Shown here: piece by piece, positions 59,086 to 64,000 of the stretch
Layout: each line of letters begins with the position of its first letter
How positions within the stretch are numbered: the first letter of the stretch is position 1
Source: Bedellia somnulentella
Taxonomy: Eukaryota; Arthropoda; Insecta; Lepidoptera; Bedelliidae
NCBI GenBank assembly: GCA_963576735.1
Contig: OY755171.1
Span: forward strand, 5,208,001-5,272,000
Direction: 5' to 3'
Length of the DNA stretch: 64,000 nt
The notes under the pieces: generated by a model
What the model saw: the letters and a program-made list of their open reading frames with translations, nothing else
Database searches by the model: none
What the model was told of the DNA's origin: nothing
Translations under genes and position numbers: made by a program

Positions 59086-59490
59086 CATTATGGGTTCTAT
59101 TCTATTCTATATTTATGTGCTTAATATTACAATTCGTATAAATAAAAAATAAAAAAATACATTGTAAGTGTGTAATGTGTAGAATATGTAAATAAAAATA
59201 TATATGTATATTGAATGTGTAAATAATATGTAAATGTCTGTAAAACTATGTGTATGATATGTGTGTGCATATATATGTATAAAAAGTTAATGCAATCGCA
59301 ATTATGAAACATTAGTACGGATTAACACATTAGGACCTGTTAATTTTGAATCACTTGTTACCAGGATTTACAAGTTATTTCAAGAACTTACCTATGTATA
59401 AAAAAATATATAAAATAATAAAGTTTTATTAATTCTTTAAAAAAATATTTCCAAAAGCGAAGGGACTCGCTTATAACAGGAAGGCCGAGC

Positions 59491-59979
59491 TGTAAGCTTA
59501 TAATAATGAGTGTGCTATGATTGGCTATTATACTGTATAATTTATACTATTTATAATTGATAAACTGTATAGTTTTATTGTGTAATCATATTATTTACCT
59601 ATTTAATAAGTATTAGTGGTATCGTGTATGAATAATGAGATACTTGTTTGACTTTACTTCAAAACAGCTCACGCTGATTAAAATAATGATTGTAATTAAA
59701 TCCATAATTTTAGTAAATACTCATTTCTAAAATGTTATTATTTATTTATAAATGAGTTGTAATAATTATTATGTTAATTTGAGTAAAGTATTATTAATAA
59801 GACTGTCGGTTGATTTGAGGTTAGGTAAGGTATAAATATACGATCTCTGTTTTTGCGTGGGCAATTGTCAGTAGTCCGTTGTATCGGCAAGTGGTTGTGA
59901 AAGATGAAATTATACGAAGTGTACCGCTATTTTGGGTTTTTATTTCAAAACCTCCACACTCCCTGAAGTTGACCCTACA
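59491..59979 (+). repeat. 3' LTR
   Basis: 489 bp, appears identical to 51622-52110. The preceding 15 bp (AACAGGAAGGCCGAGC) form only a poor polypurine tract. Confidence 0.9.
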
Positions 59980-60090
59980 ACATGTATGGCTAATTAACCG
60001 TTAACAAGGTAAGGGGAAACAATATAGAAAACGTAAAACGGTGATAGGCCTGTCTGCCCCTGTAACGTAGTGTCACGAAAAGAAGTAGAA
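59980..60090 (+). mobile_element. SINE family B, right half (split by LTR element)
   Basis: CATGTATGGCTAATTAACCG, TAAAACGGTGATAGGCCTG and CTGCCCCTGTAACG resume the SINE where 51621 stopped. The 3' end is lost. Confidence 0.75.
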
Positions 60091-60879
60091 ATTTCTCATC
60101 TCATATTACAACTTATAATTCTAACAAACTAACAAAAAACCTATGTTACCAAACATAAAAAATAAATGCTAATTTAAAATAAGAACCCGAATCATAGAAT
60201 ACAATAATAAAAGATGTACAATCACAATGAAAATGTCTTAATTAATAGCCTACAACTCTGGCAAAGTAAGTTCGAAGTGAGTGGCTATTGAACGAAAATA
60301 AGCCGTGACGACTTGTATAAATAAGTTATCACGTTTAATAAGTCCATTTTGCGAATGAATTCTAAAATAGCACTTGTTAAAGTGTAATTAAAGAAGAGCG
60401 GTTGACGCCGACTGTACTTTGTTTCAAATTATCGGGATTTAAATGAATACAAAAAAGGTTCGGAATTTAAATTTCGAAACTAGAAGAATTCGGATAATGG
60501 AATCGCGTTTTTAACAAGAAAACTTTGTATATTGGTAGAAAGGAATATTTTTATATGTGTCGTAGGATGATTTGATGTTTAGGTTTTTTGCAAAAAACCT
60601 AGGGATTTTGCAAAAATCCGGATAATTAGATAACGGTTATGATATTTTTTAATCTTACTAGGATTTTTGCAAAAAATCTAGTTGGTTTAGTATGACTCCG
60701 AAACGAAATGTCAGTTTTTATGAATACTGTACACTGATTGGTCGATTGCAGTGCCTCATAAACACGTCATCTCTGATTGGTTGTTAATTAAGACGTACTT
60801 ACTTCATTGTTCCTACCTACATTTAATTTGATTGTTATTTTAATTTTAGTTAGAAAAGTTCCTAAGTATAAAAATAGTA

Positions 60880-60930
60880 TTGTAGTTTCCCTTTATAACT
60901 CTAGCTATAATACCTCAATACTACAATTTA
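60880..60930 (+). repeat. Direct repeat flanking a SINE, copy 1
   Basis: CCCTTTATAACTCTAGCTAT and AATACCTCAATACTACAA. The partner is at 61225-61280. Confidence 0.8.
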
Positions 60931-60967
60931 AAACGAAAACAAACTTTATTTTTCCTACCTATATTGA

Positions 60968-61175
60968 AGACGTCCGTGGCCGAGTGGATAGGTGACTAGC
61001 TATTCGGTCTGGAGGTTGCGGGTTTGATCCCTGCTGAGAGCAACATTTATGTGATGAGCATATGTGTATTATATTATATTGAATATATCGCTGAGTTAGT
61101 ATCCCATAATACAAGTGTTACTTAGTTTGGGGTAACTTGATCTGTGTATAATATGTCCGAACGTGATTGTAATTT
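60968..61175 (+). mobile_element. SINE family E, tRNA-derived
   Basis: Head GTCCGTGGCCGAGTGGATAG (A box) and GCGGGTTTGATCCCTGC (B box). Body GTGATGAGCATATGTGTATT, TAGTATCCCATAATACAAG, TTACTTAGTTTGGGGTAAC and TTGATCTGTGTATAATATGT. This body is one I associate with widespread lepidopteran SINEs. Confidence 0.8.
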
Positions 61176-61224
61176 TACTCCAACAAAAGAGTAAAAAAAT
61201 ATATTTAATTCCTAGTATCAAATA

Positions 61225-61280
61225 AGTATTGTCATTTCTTACCCTTTATAACTCTAGCTATAATATCTCAATACCACAAT
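61225..61280 (+). repeat. Direct repeat flanking a SINE, copy 2
   Basis: CCCTTTATAACTCTAGCTAT and AATATCTCAATACCACAA, about 90 percent like copy 1 by eye. Confidence 0.8.
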
Positions 61281-61490
61281 GATGAACCAATCAGAATAAG
61301 TGTAGGCGAGCAATCAGAAATCAGCCAATCAGCATTAAAGAAGTACAATCTTTCTAAACCAACTAGTTTTTTTGCAAAAAACCTAGTAAGATTAGAAAAT
61401 ATTATAACCTTTGTCTAATTATCCGGATTTTTGCAAAATCCCTAGGTTTTTTGCAAAAAACCTAAACATCAAATCATCCTACGACATATG

Positions 61491-61868
61491 TATTTTATAT
61501 TATGAATTAAAATGGTCTTCTTGATTTTAAAGTATTATTGAACATATCCTAAATAAAGATTGTATCTGGTATAGGAACTTAATCCTATTTTGCTATGATA
61601 ATCTGCACATAGCCTCCATTGTTTTTAGAATTTAGTCATTGACCTCTTTTTCATTTTAGGACTAAGACACCAAGAGCTTTACATAAAAATATAAAATGAA
61701 TTAAAACGTATAAAATGCATCATGTCACTCAGAAAGAATTTCTAAAAGGGGTTTCAATGTATGGAACTCTAGTAAGTTGTACTTTATCTGAATAATTTGG
61801 TTGTTTAAGAACAAAAATACATATTTATATAGAGTTCATTAATTTTACAACTTTAGTTTCATCTTATA
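61491..61868. other. Gene-free stretch
   Basis: No recognised element. Confidence 0.45.
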
Positions 61869-62080
61869 CTCAAAAGTTCACACTCTTTTTCCCCGAATGG
61901 GTAAGCAGAGGTACTAATACTTCTGAACATCACGTAACATTGTTACCTGACGATCAGAGTTCCCACATTTTGATTGGACAATGTACTCACCTGATAGGGA
62001 GCAGGCCTTTCGCCGTTTTTTACGCATACACTGTCACATGACAAAGTACAAGTTAGCCCTGTGGGTTTCCTCACAATGTC
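61869..62080 (-). mobile_element. SINE family B, 5'-truncated
   Basis: TTCCCCGAATGGGTAAGCAG, AACATTGTTACCTG, AGGCCTTTCGCCGTTTT and GTGGGTTTCCTCACAATGT. A family A copy follows directly. Confidence 0.75.
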
Positions 62081-62095
62081 TGTTTTTGTTCTATA

Positions 62096-62342
62096 CATAC
62101 ATACATACATATACTCACGGCTGTAATTCACTAGAAGGGGTAGCCAGAGCTAAGGAATTATAAATACCTCAGCCACTTTTGGAAGTTGAGTGAGGAAAAG
62201 GTCGTAAAATAAAAGTTTTTGGTGATGGGTCTCCAACCGCATCGCCCAAAAATCCAATAAAAAGCCCCAATACCCTTAGTCGCTTCTTACGAAATCCGTG
62301 GGTAGAAAGGGGTAGCGACATTCTAAGCCGGCACTACACGGC
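62096..62342 (-). mobile_element. SINE family A, complete with target duplication (A2)
   Basis: TTGTTCTATA at 62086-62095 and 62343-62352. Between them, (CATA)n to GCCGGCACTACACGGC. It inserted next to the older SINE B. Confidence 0.9.
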
Positions 62343-62580
62343 TTGTTCTATAACACATGAAAAATTCTAGTTACACAGCAAAATGGGTTGGCTGGAAATC
62401 ATTTACGCTCTATAAATTGTGGCCTGAAACTCAAAAATCATTCGATAGACGCAAAACTGTATTTGTTTACGAAGGACTTTCTAAGGCAACTCTTTACTGC
62501 TCGTTAAGGAAGATGCAGGCGCTCTTTGACGGATTTTTAAAAAACTTTCCCATTGTGTATAATCTTTATCATTTTATAAT

Positions 62581-62788
62581 AATAACATAAACATAACATA
62601 TAAACGTTCACGCCATTTATCCCCGAAGGGGTTGGCAGAGGTACCAATACTTCTGGACTCACATGGCAGCGCCATCTAGTGTCCAGAGAAGGTACCCACG
62701 TTTTGCTTAGACAGTGTACTCACGTGATAGGGGGCAGGCCTATCGCCGTTTTGTACGAATACACTGTCACATGACTAAGTGCAACTAT
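62581..62788 (-). mobile_element. SINE family B, 5'-truncated (GATGGCGC-type)
   Basis: Tail ATAACATAAACATAACATAT, then ACGTTCACGCC, ATCCCCGAAGGGGTTGGC and AGCGCCATCTAGTG at 62669-62682. It ends after ATGACTAAGTGCAAC. TAATAATAA-like flanks are a possible target duplication. Confidence 0.85.
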
Positions 62789-63010
62789 AATATAATAATA
62801 ATTTACTATAAAAGTAGCATTTTTGTCTGTGAACTTTCTGAAGGTTGTGTTGCCTACATGGTCCACTCATTTATTAAAATCCTCGAATAGGACACTACAA
62901 AAGGATCGCACTAAATAATAAAAAAAAATATACTATTACATTTTGATTCATATAAAGTTTTATTTTCGAAATTAAAATGTTTTGTTATTGAACTGTATCA
63001 AATAAGTACA

Positions 63011-63187
63011 TACTCTGCCACTTTTGGAAAGTTGAGTGGGGAAAAGATGGCAAAATAAAGGTTGTTGGTGATGTGTCTCCAACCGTATCGCCCAAAAATC
63101 CCTTAATAGCCCCAATACCGATAGTTGCCTTTTACGTACACCCAACAGAAGAAATGGGGTAGTGCTATTCTAAGCCGACACTACACA
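63011..63187 (-). mobile_element. SINE family A, tail end missing (A1)
   Basis: CTGCCACTTTTGGAAAGTTG to GCCGACACTACACA. Confidence 0.8.
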
Positions 63188-63461
63188 AAGAAGTAACCTA
63201 GGAGAAAACAAATCTCATATTCCTAAGAAACACATTTACATGACCATAAGGCGGAAATAGAAGATTAAAACATTACGTATGTATACTATGTGCATATATT
63301 AAGTATGAAAACCACAATCTTGCTATAGCACTGTGGTGTCGCACTATTACTCAACATTCCGTTGAATTAGCTTGTTGAATATTTCATTAACATACAATAA
63401 TACGGAGTGCCTCCGCTTATCTTAATCTGGTGTAATCCTTAGACTATATTTTGGGTATACT

Positions 63462-63535
63462 TGCCTCAGTGGTTCAATAGTTAGAGCGTTCACAAGTAGC
63501 GCAACTTGGGTTCGATTCTTAGAGGATTGATATTC
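63462..63535 (+). mobile_element. tRNA-like SINE head, unclassified
   Basis: GCCTCAGTGGTTCAATAGTT with AGAGCG (A-box region) and TGGGTTCGATTCTTAG (B box). No matching body and the acceptor stem does not pair, so it is a SINE head or tRNA relic. Confidence 0.5.
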
Positions 63536-63562
63536 TCTACTTTAGAAGATGTGATGAATAGA

Positions 63563-63803
63563 TACAGACATATATTTACTCACAGCAATAAACCCCAAAA
63601 CTTAGTACACAGAGCTTCATAATTAGGAATACTTTAGCTAATTTTGGAATTCAGGTGAAGAAAAGATACTACAATAAAGGATGATTGGTCATAAAGTCAT
63701 ATCGCCCAAAAATCTCTAAAATAACTTCAATATCCTTAAAATTCCTCTTACGATACATTAGGGAAGAAAACAGTCATTTCTACTCTAATCCGGTACTAAA
63801 CCG
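63563..63803 (-). mobile_element. SINE family A, old copy
   Basis: ACATATATTTACTCACAGCA, AAGAAAAGATACTACAATAA, ATCGCCCAAAAATCTC and CCGGTACTAAACCGC keep the consensus order. Confidence 0.7.
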
Positions 63804-64000
63804 CTTAGTGTATTTTGATAATGATTGCTACTATATTTGTCAATTTCAGTTTTATCGTTTTGATATCCATATGTGCTCATTTGGAAACACTATGAAATAA
63901 TAAATAAATACCTATAAAATATGGTCTAAGAAGGACGAAACAATCTCCAGTAATGCGCGTCTCAAAAGGTGTTGAAATAGAGCCCTTTTCATACTACTGT

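Larger units (their letters stand above)
51622..59979 (+). mobile_element. LTR retrotransposon, non-autonomous (LARD-like), 8358 bp
   Basis: Two 489-bp direct repeats starting TGTAAGC and ending CCTACA bound a 7380-bp interior. The flanking SINE B halves join at the insertion point, and ATAT (51618-51621) / ACAT (59980-59983) is the likely 4-bp target duplication with one change. Block-by-block reading found no difference between the LTRs, so integration is recent or the LTRs were homogenised. The interior has a gag-like region (54201-54960) and I saw no protease, reverse transcriptase, RNase H or integrase motif, so the element probably depends on proteins made elsewhere. No classical TGG primer-binding site follows the 5' LTR and the purine tract before the 3' LTR is weak. 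The promoter elements favour plus orientation. Confidence 0.85.
60558..61486. mobile_element. 929-bp TIR element with TATG target duplication
   Basis: Terminal inverted repeats of about 135 bp start TGTCGTAGGATGATTTGATG. TATG at 60554-60557 and 61487-61490 is the duplication. Each TIR contains nested palindromes (AGGTTTTTTGCAAAAAACCT; GGGATTTTGCAAAAATCC; CTAGGATTTTTGCAAAAAATCTAG-like). CCAAT-type motifs (GATTGG / CCAATC) lie inside both TIRs. No coding. A SINE (60968-61175) sits in the middle between two direct copies of a 50-bp segment. A 4-bp duplication with TG ends does not match the common superfamilies I know well, so the class is open. Confidence 0.8.

Noticed and set aside
58850..59152. 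100-codon frame
   Set aside because: It lies entirely in SINE D and its flank; the frame is open because that repeat is GC-rich.
63462..63535. Functional tRNA gene
   Set aside because: Box A and B motifs are present but the acceptor stem does not pair and there is no convincing anticodon arm; called a SINE head.
1..64000. CRISPR array, bacterial operons or rRNA
   Set aside because: No regularly spaced identical repeats, no ribosome-binding-site-linked frames and no rRNA signature; the window is eukaryotic repeat-rich DNA.

Overview
The window looks like intergenic or intronic DNA from an insect, most likely a moth or butterfly (Lepidoptera). It is strongly AT-rich, and no open reading frame reads like a conserved host gene. 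Almost everything recognisable is transposon-derived. The lepidopteran assignment is an inference from the repeat types: RTE-like LINE ends with the WFGH...MD and DR.K.RS(I/V)VSA peptide signature, tRNA-derived SINEs, an element bounded by AGGGTTCCGTAG / CTACGGAACCCT, TC...CTAG Helitrons, piggyBac-type TTAA elements, and an OTU/PIF1 Helitron remnant. I found no convincing host protein-coding exon, rRNA, functional tRNA or CRISPR array.

Layout. 0-10 kb: SINE copies (families A and B), two hairpin MITEs (900 and 3742) and an RTE 3' end (7923). 10-15 kb: Helitron fragments, a fold-back element with private arm repeats (about 10.9-11.65 kb) and an internally deleted piggyBac copy with intact TIRs and TTAA duplications (13343-14963). 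15-24 kb: a second MITE copy, SINE D, a 190-bp perfect inverted repeat (20378-21079) abutting a minus-strand Helitron remnant (OTU joined to PIF1 motif VI), and a hairpin-ended repeat (family G). 24-41 kb: RTE tails, SINEs, an AGGGTTCCGTAG element (28722-29439), a second fold-back element (33.2-33.9 kb) and a tandem duplication split by a SINE (39.7-40.4 kb). 41-51 kb: a piggyBac-like MITE (41789-42392), SINE C copies including one with a 5' inversion, and Helitrons. 51.6-60.0 kb: an 8358-bp LTR element with two identical 489-bp LTRs, inserted in an older SINE. 60.5-61.5 kb: a 929-bp TIR element with a TATG duplication carrying a SINE. 61.5-64 kb: more SINE copies.

How the parts relate. SINE families A and B both end in a motif (CTCTGSCWACCCC - short loop - GGGRW - GCGTGA - TATG-type tail) that also occurs at the RTE LINE 3' ends here. 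This suggests RTE mobilises both. Family A insertions have 10-15 bp target duplications next to the (TATG)n end, so the many CATA/TATG microsatellites are tails left by retroposition. The TTAA elements and MITEs are non-autonomous DNA transposons with no complete transposase in the window. The LTR element keeps gag traces but I recognised no pol, so it probably moved using proteins from another element.
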